DNA from: Seison nebaliae
Taxonomy: Eukaryota > Rotifera > Pararotatoria > Seisonacea > Seisonidae
DNA length: 42,976 nucleotides
Direction: 5' to 3'
Assembly (NCBI GenBank): GCA_023231475.1
Contig: JALJEE010002497.1
Location: 1 to 42,976, forward strand
Shown: one piece after another, positions 21,555 through 32,098 of the stretch
Layout: every line of letters begins with the position of its first letter
Numbering within the stretch: position 1 is the first letter of the stretch
The notes under the pieces: model-generated
The model's database searches: none
What the model saw: the letters and a program-made list of their open reading frames with translations, nothing else
What the model was told of the DNA's origin: nothing
Made by a program: the position numbers and the translations under genes

Positions 21555-21662
21555 GAATTGTTATAAGAATTTCTTATAAAACTACAAATTTTAATTATAA
21601 AATTTATTTATGAATTTTGTTAAGATAAATGATGAAATTTGGAGAATTGAATCAATATGATT

Positions 21663-24539
21663 TTATCGAACATTTTTCCGTCGTTCGATTACTTTTGTTC
21701 TCAATAACATTTCTCTAATTGGACTGTAATATAAGTTGACTTCTTCATCAACTTTCAATAATTTATCCTCATCGACGGTTTCAGTTACAATGATGGATTG
21801 TCGATTAGGTTTCGCCAATTCTGCACGTCTGTTACCTTCTGCTATTCGTTCTTGTGCACATAATGTAGGTCGATTATAATAGAGGTAAGTGTTGAGACGT
21901 GATTTTCTTTGGATTCGATCGATAGTCGATTGTAATTGTTTGTTCATGTTCTCATCTAATTTTATTGGAGCATCTGGATTAAATTGTTTAGATATCGGTC
22001 GCCACGCTCTAAATGACACGTCATTTTTCTTTTCCGGTTCGTTGGAATCGATTGGAATTAGTTCGGTTAAGTTTGGATTTAAATTCACTTTATTCCTCTC
22101 AGGGAAAGGAGATGATGGTTTTCGATTGAAATTTTGTTTGCATCTTAAAACAATATTATTTTCATTGAGAACTTCAGGATTTATATAAATATCTGGAATA
22201 TGAAGTAATCTACTCAACTTCTTTTCTAATGTTTGACTGATCATATTATTGGGATCTTCATAAAGGTCAGTATCGGCAATTGAGGTATATATGGACGAAT
22301 ATGTTTCTGTTTCATTCTTACTCTCCGTCAATATATCAATACTGATGGCATCAATGGATGCACGTAAAGGTTTAAAATAAATATCTTCCACTTTCGTATA
22401 ATTTCTGATCAATGGCTCCATTGACGATGATCTTGGAGTATATAAATTTTTATGATTGAGAGGCAGGTTCTGAGGGAAATACCTTGACCATCCAGTCAAA
22501 TTGTTTGAAATGAAATCTATCGGATATTCTTTCCTTACTTTCACCTCTCTCTCCGGTGTTGGTGTAAACTTCTTTTGATATAATGTTGTTATGTCACTAT
22601 AAGTGTTTTCTGAACGACCAAGTGGAAGTTCAATTTCTTCTTTTTTCTCTGTTAATTTTTTGGGGACTTTCGATTTCTTCTTATAAGTTTTCGCTTCCTT
22701 CTCCAATTCTACACATTGAGTTAATGGAGTACAATGTCTAAAGAGACAATTTTGCTTCGTGAATTGGGAACAATGGGAGAAGAATGTGGATTTCATCTTC
22801 TTCCTTAGAATTGGATCAGTTTTCTGACATTCCAACAATTTCTCGATAATCTTTCTTTCGTCATATTGAATATTATTGGGAGATGATGACGATGCTAATA
22901 AAGCAAAAGTGGTTATCATATTCTTTTGTGTTCGACGTGAGAGACGTTTATTCAAATAATAATCGTTATTCATTGTATCCATATAATAATTATAATGACG
23001 ACGGAAATTATAATGATAATAAGCGTTCGTCAAATATCTTTTAGGTTTCTTAAAAATACTTTTCCTTCGAGTACTGGTTGGCATAAACGCATAATTCGAA
23101 TATAACGAAATCGGACCATTGGCATCAGCATAAACTATTTCGTCATTATCTTCTCCGGTGAAAACGGTACTCTCACCAGTCTCATCAATTGTCGGATTAA
23201 GATATTTTTGTATATCAGCCGATGTAAATGATCTATCATCATTGGATGATGTATCAGAAGACTCGCTAACTGCATCTTCTCCATATGCCGATTTGATCAT
23301 CTTCTTTCTCAATCTCTGACAACAGGTAAACGGACAATGACAAATGATGTCACTAATAACGATGAAGGCGAAAAGTATTCCAATGGTGATCATGGATATG
23401 GCTGAAACAGGTTTACCTGTCGCTTTCTGATTTTCATAACGACGTGAAATTTCTCGAAATTTAAAATGGAAAATTTCTTTTTGTTTTTCAACTTCTTTTT
23501 CTGCTTTCTCCACATTCTTCAATTGTTGCGCCACAATTTGTGTAATATTCGTTTTCGGATCTGGGCAAATTTCATAACTAAAAGTAATTACTTCTGTCTT
23601 ATTAGATAAGTCGTTCTCGCAATCATCTTCACATTTTTCATATCGATATTTCTCGACTGAACACGACCAGTCTGTCCAATCAGACCATTCACCCAAATAT
23701 TCAATAACGGTAGTCGATAACGTCGTTGTTGTTATCGTTGTAGTTGTGGTTGTTGTAGTAGTCGTTGTTGTTGTTGTTGTGGTAGTTGTGGTTGTTGTTG
23801 TTTCAATATATGGTTCACATGGAGTATCACATTTAGATAAGATTAATCGATTATCTTTTTTCCTTCTCACATAACATTGGAGGACGTTCGTCTTTCTCAC
23901 TCGTCGACAATAATTTTTTGCTTCACCTAAACTCTCACCTGTAGAGAATTTGTGTCGTCGACGCACTTTCGTCCATTCAACACATCGAGCACCATTGAAT
24001 GCATAATTATGAGTTCCTTTATATGGTTTTCGAGGATCTGGAGGCGTACACCGATAACCGGGACAGATCTCATCGGAAACATCACACATTTCATATTCTT
24101 TAGTTTGTGTTGCACTCGGCTCCACATAACACCATGCCCGTGTCAACCATAAATTGACATTACGACAATAATCAGCTGCTTCTTGAATAGTCTCTAAAGT
24201 GAAGAAACTTTGAGATTCTTCTTTTGAATAAAGTCGAGAATAAACATCTTCCCAATTCTTACATTTATTGCCAGTGATCGTATAACTCTTTTTCCCCAAA
24301 TAATCCGTTTGGTAAAGGAATTTTGTACATCGTTCTCCGTTTTGTCTTCGATGTCGTACAGATGTGGAATTTGGGTTAATTTGCATTTGATATTCGATGT
24401 GTCTGCGCCTTATCAGATGAAGAGCCTCGTAAAAGTTTGATGATATTGTTTGATAGTCGAATGGTTCCACCTCCAGACTTAGAGTGACATAAAAGAAAAT
24501 TTGATGAAATAGTAAGTTTAATTTGAACTTAATATTCAT
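21663..24539 (-). CDS. Kringle/TSP1 single-pass membrane protein, intronless (958 residues)
   Basis: A receptor-like surface protein. Residues 1-22 are a signal peptide. RHRR near 62-65 could be a furin site. Kringle 1 spans about 71-159, with six cysteines and KCKNWEDV, DYCRN and AWCYVE. Kringle 2 spans about 164-241, also with six cysteines, but its usual WCY is QCYV. A run of about 25 threonines follows, then a TSP1-like segment (GEWSDWTDWSCS), a coiled-coil stretch, and a membrane helix near 383-403 (ISMITIGILFAFIVISDII). The cytoplasmic region of about 550 residues has acidic, Ser-rich, basic and Tyr-rich parts and no recognisable enzyme. A 2.9-kb gene without introns is odd here and may point to a retrocopy origin. 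Function is unknown; kringles usually bind proteins or lipids. Confidence 0.88.
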   Translation of the reverse strand: MNIKFKLNLLFHQIFFYVTLSLEVEPFDYQTISSNFYEALHLIRRRHIEYQMQINPNSTSVRHRRQNGERCTKFLYQTDYLGKKSYTITGNKCKNWEDVYSRLYSKEESQSFFTLETIQEAADYCRNVNLWLTRAWCYVEPSATQTKEYEMCDVSDEICPGYRCTPPDPRKPYKGTHNYAFNGARCVEWTKVRRRHKFSTGESLGEAKNYCRRVRKTNVLQCYVRRKKDNRLILSKCDTPCEPYIETTTTTTTTTTTTTTTTTTTTTTITTTTLSTTVIEYLGEWSDWTDWSCSVEKYRYEKCEDDCENDLSNKTEVITFSYEICPDPKTNITQIVAQQLKNVEKAEKEVEKQKEIFHFKFREISRRYENQKATGKPVSAISMITIGILFAFIVISDIICHCPFTCCQRLRKKMIKSAYGEDAVSESSDTSSNDDRSFTSADIQKYLNPTIDETGESTVFTGEDNDEIVYADANGPISLYSNYAFMPTSTRRKSIFKKPKRYLTNAYYHYNFRRHYNYYMDTMNNDYYLNKRLSRRTQKNMITTFALLASSSSPNNIQYDERKIIEKLLECQKTDPILRKKMKSTFFSHCSQFTKQNCLFRHCTPLTQCVELEKEAKTYKKKSKVPKKLTEKKEEIELPLGRSENTYSDITTLYQKKFTPTPEREVKVRKEYPIDFISNNLTGWSRYFPQNLPLNHKNLYTPRSSSMEPLIRNYTKVEDIYFKPLRASIDAISIDILTESKNETETYSSIYTSIADTDLYEDPNNMISQTLEKKLSRLLHIPDIYINPEVLNENNIVLRCKQNFNRKPSSPFPERNKVNLNPNLTELIPIDSNEPEKKNDVSFRAWRPISKQFNPDAPIKLDENMNKQLQSTIDRIQRKSRLNTYLYYNRPTLCAQERIAEGNRRAELAKPNRQSIIVTETVDEDKLLKVDEEVNLYYSPIREMLLRTKVIERRKNVR
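23728..23808 (-). repeat. Coding ACN microsatellite (poly-threonine stalk)
   Basis: An imperfect trinucleotide array of ACA, ACC and ACT codons, read as GTT, GTG and GTA on the + strand. It encodes an uninterrupted threonine run followed by ITTTTLSTT. It is a candidate O-glycosylated spacer that lifts the kringles off the membrane-proximal TSP1 segment. Mixed codons suggest selection for threonine rather than pure slippage. Confidence 0.8.
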
Positions 24540-26937
24540 CGTCGATTAAGATTGCATATATGATAGAATTGATTTCCCATAGACACAAATGATTCATTAT
24601 TACATTTCTTCTTCACAACGATTGGCATGAGATTCTGCATTTTATAGCGGTCTTTTTTATCGATCGTATACGTGTGGCCTTATGATCGGTTCGATTGTCA
24701 TTCAACTAAAAAGAGAATTGATTTTCTTCTACGTCTCTCATCTGTGAAGAATGAAAAACGAATAGAATATTAATAATAAACTTCACAGTATTATATCATT
24801 TTTATTCAGTGAATTCTTATTATTTTTCGACATCACCAATAATTCCTACTTCGATGTTCAACACTTCTACCATTTTACGTTCGGTTTAACCCTGCTAACT
24901 TATTCTTACGGAAAAAGATTTCTTTATTTTCTTTTCTTCATTCCCTATGTATCATATAGTGCATACTTATATAATCAATATTATTGTGCATACTCTCTTT
25001 CTCTAGGTGAAGGAATACTTTTACAGACATATAACTCTATTCGTCAAAGAGTTGTATTATGATATTTGGTCTTTATGTTCTCATCTTACATCCCATATCA
25101 CATCACATGCACCAGAATAATATTTGAATAAATAAATCTCAAATCATATGTATTCATCAATAAAACATCATTGGTAAAGCTGTTGGTTACACATATAGAA
25201 TGCTAGTTTTAAACTATTTCCAGTTCTTCTTCCTTCCCATTCTTGTGGTTGATTCAAAGACGAATATAGAATGTTAAGAAATGTTATACATATATTGTTA
25301 ATGTTGTATAAGAAAATATTATTCTTTTATCGATTAATATGACATTGAGCCACATCTTATCAATTGAAATGAATGATGACTTTGAAACAAATGGAAATTC
25401 TTCATCTGTCTTCATTGGACAGTGGGAAAAGAATATTAACAATCATTTGAAAATTTTTTTAGAATGTTTAGAAGATAAGTGAACGACCAGATGATAATAG
25501 AAGAATGATCATCTGTTATTACAATTGTGTAATAATATTTTATTTCTGCACTATAATCCTGGAAATTGTTCTTTTATTTCAAAAAATTAGTAAACTATTT
25601 TCTATTACCCAAAATTTTGGAAATAACTATGGGTAATAGAAAATTGTTTATTTTTTTTTGAATAATCGTTTAATTAGCTAATTGTCTAACTCTCGTTAGA
25701 GCAACCATAAAATACTTAATCGTTCCATTGTTCCCTTTTGTAAGTTCAAGATCATATGATCAAACAGAATAAACGGAACGTTATTTATGGTGTTTGGATG
25801 AGGATAATTTTAAGAAATTACCAACTTTAATTTACAAGGTTGAACTCACCAATTTTTCCCTTGTACAAAACCGAAGGTGCACATTTGTTGCACAAGAAAA
25901 AAGCAGCAGAAATCAATCATATTAATATAATTATTTCATTTTGATAAGAGTCACAATAAGAGTTATAGAACAAATCAGAAAAAGTAATTAGAATGTTCCA
26001 TAATATCATTATCCATTGACGTCATTCATTCCGGAAAAAGTCTTGCTTAAATTCTTAACATTCATTAAAGTAATCAATCTTCGATTAATTCATTTATTCA
26101 TTTGAAATTATTATTCAAAATATATTTCCAAGTATGAATCCAAAATACAATACAATTCTCAAAAATTATGGTGATTGATTATCGTTTCGACTAATCAATA
26201 AGTTTCCTTTCTATACAAATATTAATGTTAACTAAAATATTTTATTTGACATCTCATTTGCACAATATGATCATACATAATCACATCATGCGTATATGGG
26301 AATAAGTGTATGAGGAAAGCGGAAGTGGCTTTCCCATAAGAATGCCTATCATATAACGATTCGTAAAATGAAAGATTGAATATATATATAATATTCGTAA
26401 ATTGGTCGTAAGTTGGAGGAAACGTTTTTTTTTAAAGGCGTGCATATTTGCATAAAAAACAAGGAAGGAATTTATTCTTCACACAATATGCCACATGGCG
26501 GATGCTGTAGTTTGATCGTGTTCTTTAGCAATTGCTGAGAATCGTTACCGTTTCTTCTTACCTAAATAGATTTTCATTTTAATGTTCTATCCACTGATAT
26601 ATTTACGTAGAACGAAATAGTTTATCGAGTTGGGCTCTACAGTTCATTTAATATCATTTAATCACTTTTCACTTTTACAACAGAATCATCTTCTTTTCAT
26701 TCTCTTCCAAATCGACGAACGATGGAATCATAAGTTTAGTCGTCAGTAATCAAATCTGGTTGACTGGCAATGATAATTAGCTAAGTTAATTTTGACCATT
26801 CCAACTTCAAAATTCATCTCGTCCAAAATTCTCCGAGTGAAGGATATTGCTTCATATTTATTTATCTTCCAAATTATCATCGTCTCTATCTATCTACTTT
26901 CCATCAGCAACTCTATGATAATTTTTCTTTAACATTC
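24540..26937. other. 2.4-kb intergenic interval
   Basis: Between two - strand genes. It should contain the promoter of the kringle protein gene at its left edge. A long hairpin lies at 25574-25667. TGCATATTTGCATAAAA near 26442 contains the POU octamer ATTTGCAT, which is suggestive only. I found no protein-like frame and no tRNA or other RNA gene. Confidence 0.4.
25574..25667. repeat. Long hairpin with arms of about 36 bases
   Basis: The inner arms 25592-25611 and 25630-25649 (AAACTATTTTCTATTACCCA against its inverted copy) match at 19 of 20 positions. Complementarity continues outward with a few mismatches and one small indel through CAAAAAA tracts to about 36 bases per arm, around an 18-base loop. 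The size and shape would suit either a small MITE or a microRNA precursor. No transcript evidence can be read from sequence. Confidence 0.7.
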
Positions 26938-27504
26938 TTAATGAAATATTCTTCTTTTCATCAATAAAGACAGAAGGGAAAAGAAAATGATAAATTTGAA
27001 ATTATTATTTATCGATGAACAATTCTCTGCCAAGAGATTCTGATGCCCGTTCAATTGGAGATCGATTGCACCTGTTAAATTCGTTTCATTTTCTTTTGCA
27101 GTTTCCTTAACATTCGTTGAGTTGCCAAGTTGACTTTGTATTTCTTTGTTATTTGACGGAGAAGATGAATCAGGAAAATTATTCCCAAACATCATTCCAG
27201 AAGAATTTCCTCGATCTCCATTCAAATACAATACACAATTAAAACAGTTTATATAATTTCTTGAATTGGTCTGAAATCGAAGAAAAAATATTTTCTCATT
27301 TATTTGATGAATGATAAAAGAAACTTTCTCATTAAATTTGGGTATGATATATTGTTGACAGATTTCCTTTAATCGTTTCCATTCACGCAACGGTAGGAAC
27401 TTAAGTGATTGACGATTTAATTTCGTGCAAAATGAATAACTTTCATTAATATCTTCATTACATTTCACATGAATAATTATCAAAAACAAAAAGAAAAAGT
27501 TCAT
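26938..27504 (-). CDS. Small secreted or membrane-anchored protein, 188 residues, unknown
   Basis: The frame opens at an ATG at 27504, two codons inside a slightly longer frame that begins with TTG. Residues 1-15 (MNFFFLFLIIIHVKC) form a signal peptide. The body of about 150 residues has cysteines at SFCTKL, EICQQY, NCFNC and ENCSS, and several N-glycosylation sites (GNSSG, GNSTN, NETNL). The C-terminus is hydrophobic (KFIIFFSLLSLLMKRRIF), which fits a type I tail or GPI signal with a basic end. I do not recognise a family. A Ser/Asn-rich linker precedes the tail. It is a single exon, followed 372 bases upstream by another - strand gene. The acceptor-like strings in it do not improve the frame. 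Confidence 0.6.
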   Translation of the reverse strand: MNFFFLFLIIIHVKCNEDINESYSFCTKLNRQSLKFLPLREWKRLKEICQQYIIPKFNEKVSFIIHQINEKIFFLRFQTNSRNYINCFNCVLYLNGDRGNSSGMMFGNNFPDSSSPSNNKEIQSQLGNSTNVKETAKENETNLTGAIDLQLNGHQNLLAENCSSINNNFKFIIFFSLLSLLMKRRIFH

Positions 27505-27876
27505 TTTCAATTAAAACTTATTTTATTTCGACAAACGTTCACTATCTCAAGACAACATCTATGTACTTTGATCAAAAATTCCCGAAGAGAATTTGATAAG
27601 AAACATTGACGGTTTGAAACTATTTTCTCTTAAATGAAGAAATTTATATTAATCATCAATTCATGGTTTCATCATCATCTGGAATTCCTTCATGAACTTT
27701 TTAAGTACGAATCCAGAACATTATCAGAAAATTGCACATTTTTCTTCTTTTTATTTCCTTCTAATTTATTTGTAAAATTTGAATTGTACGTTGTCTCAAA
27801 CCCAACAAATTTTATCTAAACAAAAGTAAGAAAACACAAAGGAATTTCATCGAATTAACAATTATAACACAATCAA
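27505..27876. other. Spacer, no feature seen
   Basis: About 370 bases between the small secreted-protein gene and the 59-residue gene, both on -. A + strand frame at 27634-27819 is antisense to this spacer and rich in Phe, Leu and Ser as expected of chance frames in T-rich DNA. Confidence 0.35.
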
Positions 27877-28056
27877 TTATTTAACATGTTTACATTCTGA
27901 CAATCGATTGTATGTCGTCGAATTTTGAGTGCGTTTCGGATCATCATCTTTAGTATCTTTCGGATATGCTTCTCGATTTTGATGCCAGTTGTTCGTCAAC
28001 ACTTTACTATTATATTCAGCTGCTGTTGTTGATTGTAATGTAATAGATCCACTCAT
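27877..28056 (-). CDS. 59-residue protein, possibly ciliary
   Basis: A short complete frame, ATG at 28056 to TAA at 27877: MSGSITLQSTTAAEYNSKVL, then TNNWHQNREAYPKDTKDDDP, then KRTQNSTTYNRLSECKHVK. It is polar and lacks signal peptide, membrane segment or cysteine pattern. The composition is balanced, unlike chance frames nearby. The extended, Tyr/Trp-containing style resembles small sperm or axonemal microtubule inner proteins, but I cannot name a family. The context supports a ciliary role: it is divergent from ANKMY1 across a 449-base shared promoter with paired X-box-like sites, one of them 28 bases upstream of this start. A longer protein with upstream exons is possible. Confidence 0.55.
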   Translation of the reverse strand: MSGSITLQSTTAAEYNSKVLTNNWHQNREAYPKDTKDDDPKRTQNSTTYNRLSECKHVK

Positions 28057-28083
28057 TTTATTTCAATTCGAGTTGTTCGACTT

Positions 28084-28098
28084 ATCTCTATGGTAACT
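28084..28098 (-). promoter_or_regulatory. X-box-like site, copy 1
   Basis: ATCTCTATGGTAACT on +, which reads AGTTACCATAGAGAT on -. The - strand core GTTACCATAGAGAT fits the RYYNYY-WW-RRNRAC form of X-boxes with one mismatch at the last base. It lies 28 bases upstream of the 59-residue gene's ATG. Confidence 0.45.
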
Positions 28099-28275
28099 AG
28101 TACAACAAAAAATTTAAAAGCTAATGATGAAAACTGTGTTTTGAAAATTTCCATTTCCGGATAATGGTGCGCTTATCAGTTAATTTATAAAATTAACGAT
28201 TACTTGAGTTTCTTTTGTTAAAGTTAATTTTCTTCTAGAAAGTTAGATTTATTTCTCTAAGAACCTTCTTCCTCC

Positions 28276-28290
28276 AGTTACCATAGAGAT
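28276..28290 (+). promoter_or_regulatory. X-box-like site, copy 2
   Basis: AGTTACCATAGAGAT on +, the exact reverse complement of copy 1, so the same site points towards each gene. It lies 216 bases upstream of the ANKMY1 ATG. Confidence 0.45.
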
Positions 28291-28505
28291 GCAAATGAGA
28301 AGAATATGAAAATAACAGAAATTTAAAGAATTTCCTAGTACTTAATTAAACAATAGCAAAAGGAGAAGGTTAAACAGTTTACCATTAGACATGACGGATA
28401 TGTTAATAATATATTCTTAACGATTTAACTATTCAATAGACAATTAGAATGAAATATTCTCATTCATCTTCATTCTACACTTATTGCTGAAAGATATTTA
28501 TCATT

Positions 28506-31500
28506 ATGATAAATACAAAACTCACTGAAATTAGACCGTTATCTACACCATCATATCGACGACAAGGAACAGCCGTTACGACAAATAAATATGGCGAAGT
28601 TAGTATTAGAAAATTAAAGAATTACTCCACATTAATTTTCTCTGATAGATATATGAAGGTGATTATTATGAAGATTTCCGTCATGGTATAGGAAAATTTT
28701 CATGGTCAGATAATTCACAATCATTTATCGGTACATTCTTTCGAGACGTTCGATTTGGTTTCGGTCTGTATAAAAATAGCTTGTATAAATTTGAAGTTAA
28801 TTGCATTTGAATGAAAATTATTTGTAAAAAAAAATTAAAGTGTTTCTATAAGAACGGCAATCCATTTGGTTATGGAATTCGAGAGTATAAATCTGACAAA
28901 ACTTTGGATTGTGGTTGGTGGAAAGGTGACTGGCTAATAAGATTGAAAGGTTCTTTTGAGCCGGTGGTAAATTATTCAGATTTGTTCAAGATTCTGACGG
29001 CGAAAAATCGGGTGAAAGAAATCCGGAAATCGAATGTTTTGTGGAATAATGAGGATTATATTTTACATCAATTTACCGACATTTATTCCAGCGATAAATA
29101 TATTGCCAATGATGTGAAAATAAAACATATTTTAAGATGTTTAAGTGGTAATCAAAGTTTGAAAAGAACGATGAATGTTATCCAGGAACATATCGCTCAA
29201 TATCGAACAATTGTCGAACCGGTTTGTGGTGTAAAACAACCAACTTTACCGATTAATAATAATACTCCGTTAATTAAAGCGATAGCGGATCATGTTATGC
29301 TGTTCCGTTTTCCACAAGAATTAATGGAAAATGAATCTGATACATCACTATCAAGATCGAAGAATTCTGATGATACTGAATTGGATGCAGAGAATTTGGA
29401 ACCGGAATATATTGAAATTTTGAGAAGAACCTGGCGAAATTTATTGTCGAATTATTATCAGAAAGATAAAGAAGATAAATTTGGAAAAGAAACCAAATCG
29501 TCATTGGAACTGATGAATCTCATTTGGAATGATAATGTTGAAGAAGTTAAGAAGAAGTTGAATAAGAGAACTGATTATGTTGATGTTAGTGATAATAATG
29601 GTATTACTCCGTTAATGTTAGCAGTCGGAAAGGAGAATATTGAAATGATTAATTTATTACTTTACAATGGATCTGATATCAATTATATGACTGATACTGG
29701 TGTTACTCCCTTAGGTATCGCCTGTCATTTATTGGACAATCATATGGAGAAGATATCCCCGGAATATAGTTCCTATTATTCCGAAAATAATGAAGTGGAG
29801 AAAAAAGATGATTGTGAGGATGAAGACACATCTAAAATGGAACTTTCGCTATGTGAATCGGTTGTGGGACATGTATCATTTGACGATAAAATTACAAAAC
29901 CATTCAGTATGATAAGTGCCGATTTACAATCTGCATATATTCATCAGTTAAGTATTGCTATTCAAAAACGAAAAATAAAGAAAACGGAAACAACTGAACC
30001 ACTCTACACAAAGGCCCTCGAATTTCAAAGGTTTCTTCTAATTCATTACAACATTTCTACTATTTTTCTTTTTGAAATATCAGGCAAAAAAATTTAACTA
30101 AAATTATCGGACTTTTAGTTCGGAAAGGAGCAAATGCAAAATTAGTTAATTTTCCAAAACCTCCTCTAACCATCGCTACGTTGGTGGGAGATGATGAATT
30201 GGTTCAACTTCTATTGAAACAACAATGTAATGTCAACGAATCGATTGGTGATGAATGCCAATATTCTCCCATTCATATTGCCACTCTCACGAATTCTTCG
30301 AAAGCAAAAAAGATTCTGACTGATTTATTGAATGGCTTAGCTGATCCCAATCGACGTGCTAATTATAATGGAGAATATGATGATTATGTCAATCTATTAT
30401 CAGTTAACTCAACTGAGAAACTAACTCGTGAAGGAAGTACGGCGCTCCATATTCTTGCTGCCAATAAAAATAAATATGCGGCAGAAATGGTTCAAATTTT
30501 ACTTGAACATAATGTCGATCCAAATTTGTTAGCTAACGGTTTGTCATCTCTGGCATTGGCATATTTAACAAGAAATGAGAAAGTAATTCAAAAATTGTTT
30601 GAAAGTAAACGATTAAATGTCAACGAACATTTAGGTTACGGATTGGGCAATATTGCTACCGTTGTGATAATGACTAAGAAATATAAATTAAATGAAAAAA
30701 TTTCAGAAGTTCAGCAATTTTTTCCTAAATAATTTTTTTGGAATTGTCTTTTATTTAGATAGAAAAATTACGGAAATATGGTTTGATTTTAAGAGATACA
30801 TTTCCTTTAACAATCGACGAAGTCGATAAGGAAATTTATGGGAATGTATTAGATTATACTCATATGAAATTCCAACAGGTATCATTTCATTCTAGAATTT
30901 TATTAATATGACATTTCCGCTGATTAGCATGAAATATTATCAGGCACATCATACCATGCTTTATCACCGGAAATGAAAGTGGAATTGAACGAATGGAAAG
31001 CAATAACAAAATATTTAGCAAATGAATTCCGGGCAGATTTCAAAGAACAAAGTATTGAAAGAATCAAATCTGGTTTTCACGATGGTTCATATAATTGTTA
31101 AAATTTATTATTTATCTCTCTTAAAAATTATTTGCCTTTTAGCATTACCCCCAACTAATAAATATATGTTGGATTGGGATAAGGAGGTGACAGAAAAACG
31201 TCTGGAATTAATTCAAAGTGCTTCTCCTCATAAAATACCACAGATTTATATTCAATCCAGAGCATCTTCATTTTTAACTGAATATAAGTTTAATCCATCA
31301 AATTTTAATGTCAAATTTTCACATCCAATTTCTAGTTCTCCGAAAGAAGTTGAATTTTGTTACAATTGTGGGAAATCAGCTAGTGGAAGTTAATTTTTTG
31401 GAATCATTTTCCCATTCTCATAGTTTGTAGGAAAGAAAAATTTTAAGAAATGCTCCAGATGTAAAGAAGTCGCTTATTGTTCAACTATTTGTAAGCAGAA

Positions 31501-32098
31501 AAATTGGAAAGAGGTTCATAAAGGAGAATGTTTAAACTTAAGAAAATTATCGGGTTCTTTCAAATTTCACTTATTCTTCTTCTAATTTCTTGCCTCATAA
31601 TTTGTAGGAGATGAAACGAATCGAATTGATCAGAAGAAAACAGTTTCGATTCAGAACAAAAAAGATACCACTGAAAAGAAAAGGGAAACAACTGTTAAAA
31701 GGAATATTGATAGCCATGTTAGAGAATCGAAATTGAAAATTTCGACAAATCGGGAAAATATTAGTCACGAAAATCGAAGAATTATTGGAAGTGGACGAAT
31801 TGCCAATGAATATTTATTGAAGCAACAACTTAAAACCATAGCTGGAAAGGAAAGCTTAGAAAGTTTGGCATCGCGTATTGAACAGAAGAACGATGGTTCT
31901 CTATATTTCCGTACCCGGACAAATGTCAGTCTAAAATTATTTGTCGATAAGAAGAAAAAAATAGTGTGCGTCGATATGATAAATAATCCATATCGTATAC
32001 AATTACCTTCAGATACAGCAATGCGATATCTGAATGCACTTTCAAATTATACATGGAATAAAAATTATAAAGGACCTGAGAATTATAGTTTTGAATGA
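28506..32098 (+). CDS. ANKMY1: Ankyrin repeat and MYND domain protein 1
   Basis: Nine exons: 28506-28598, 28649-28795, 28841-30030, 30084-30708, 30759-30878, 30928-31084, 31143-31388, 31431-31553 and 31608-32098, giving 1063 residues in phase with introns of 42-58 nt. MORN repeats come first (IYEGDYYEDFRHGIGKFSW, then FIGTFFRDVRFGFGLY and NGNPFGYGIREY). Ankyrin repeats follow (NNGITPLMLAVGKENIEMIN, TDTGVTPLGIACHLL, EGSTALHILAANKNKYAAEM). A MYND zinc finger (CYNCGK, then CSRCKEVAYCSTICKQ, then HKGEC) is split across exons 7 and 8. A C-terminal extension of about 160 residues is basic and then globular. This order matches ANKMY1, a protein linked to motile cilia by its phylogenetic distribution; its exact role is not established. 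It shares a promoter with the 59-residue gene. Confidence 0.92.

Larger units (their letters stand above)
28057..28505. promoter_or_regulatory. Divergent promoter of the 59-residue gene and ANKMY1
   Basis: Both genes start outward from this 449-base interval. It contains two copies of a 15-base sequence in opposite orientation (28084-28098 and 28276-28290), each resembling an RFX X-box. A perfect POU-type octamer ATGCAAAT at 28289-28296 overlaps the end of the second copy. No TATA box is obvious at a sensible distance on either side. Confidence 0.55.

Noticed and set aside
24640-24710. A possible tRNA (GGTTCGATTGTC resembles a B box)
   Set aside because: No matching A box or acceptor stem at the right distances.
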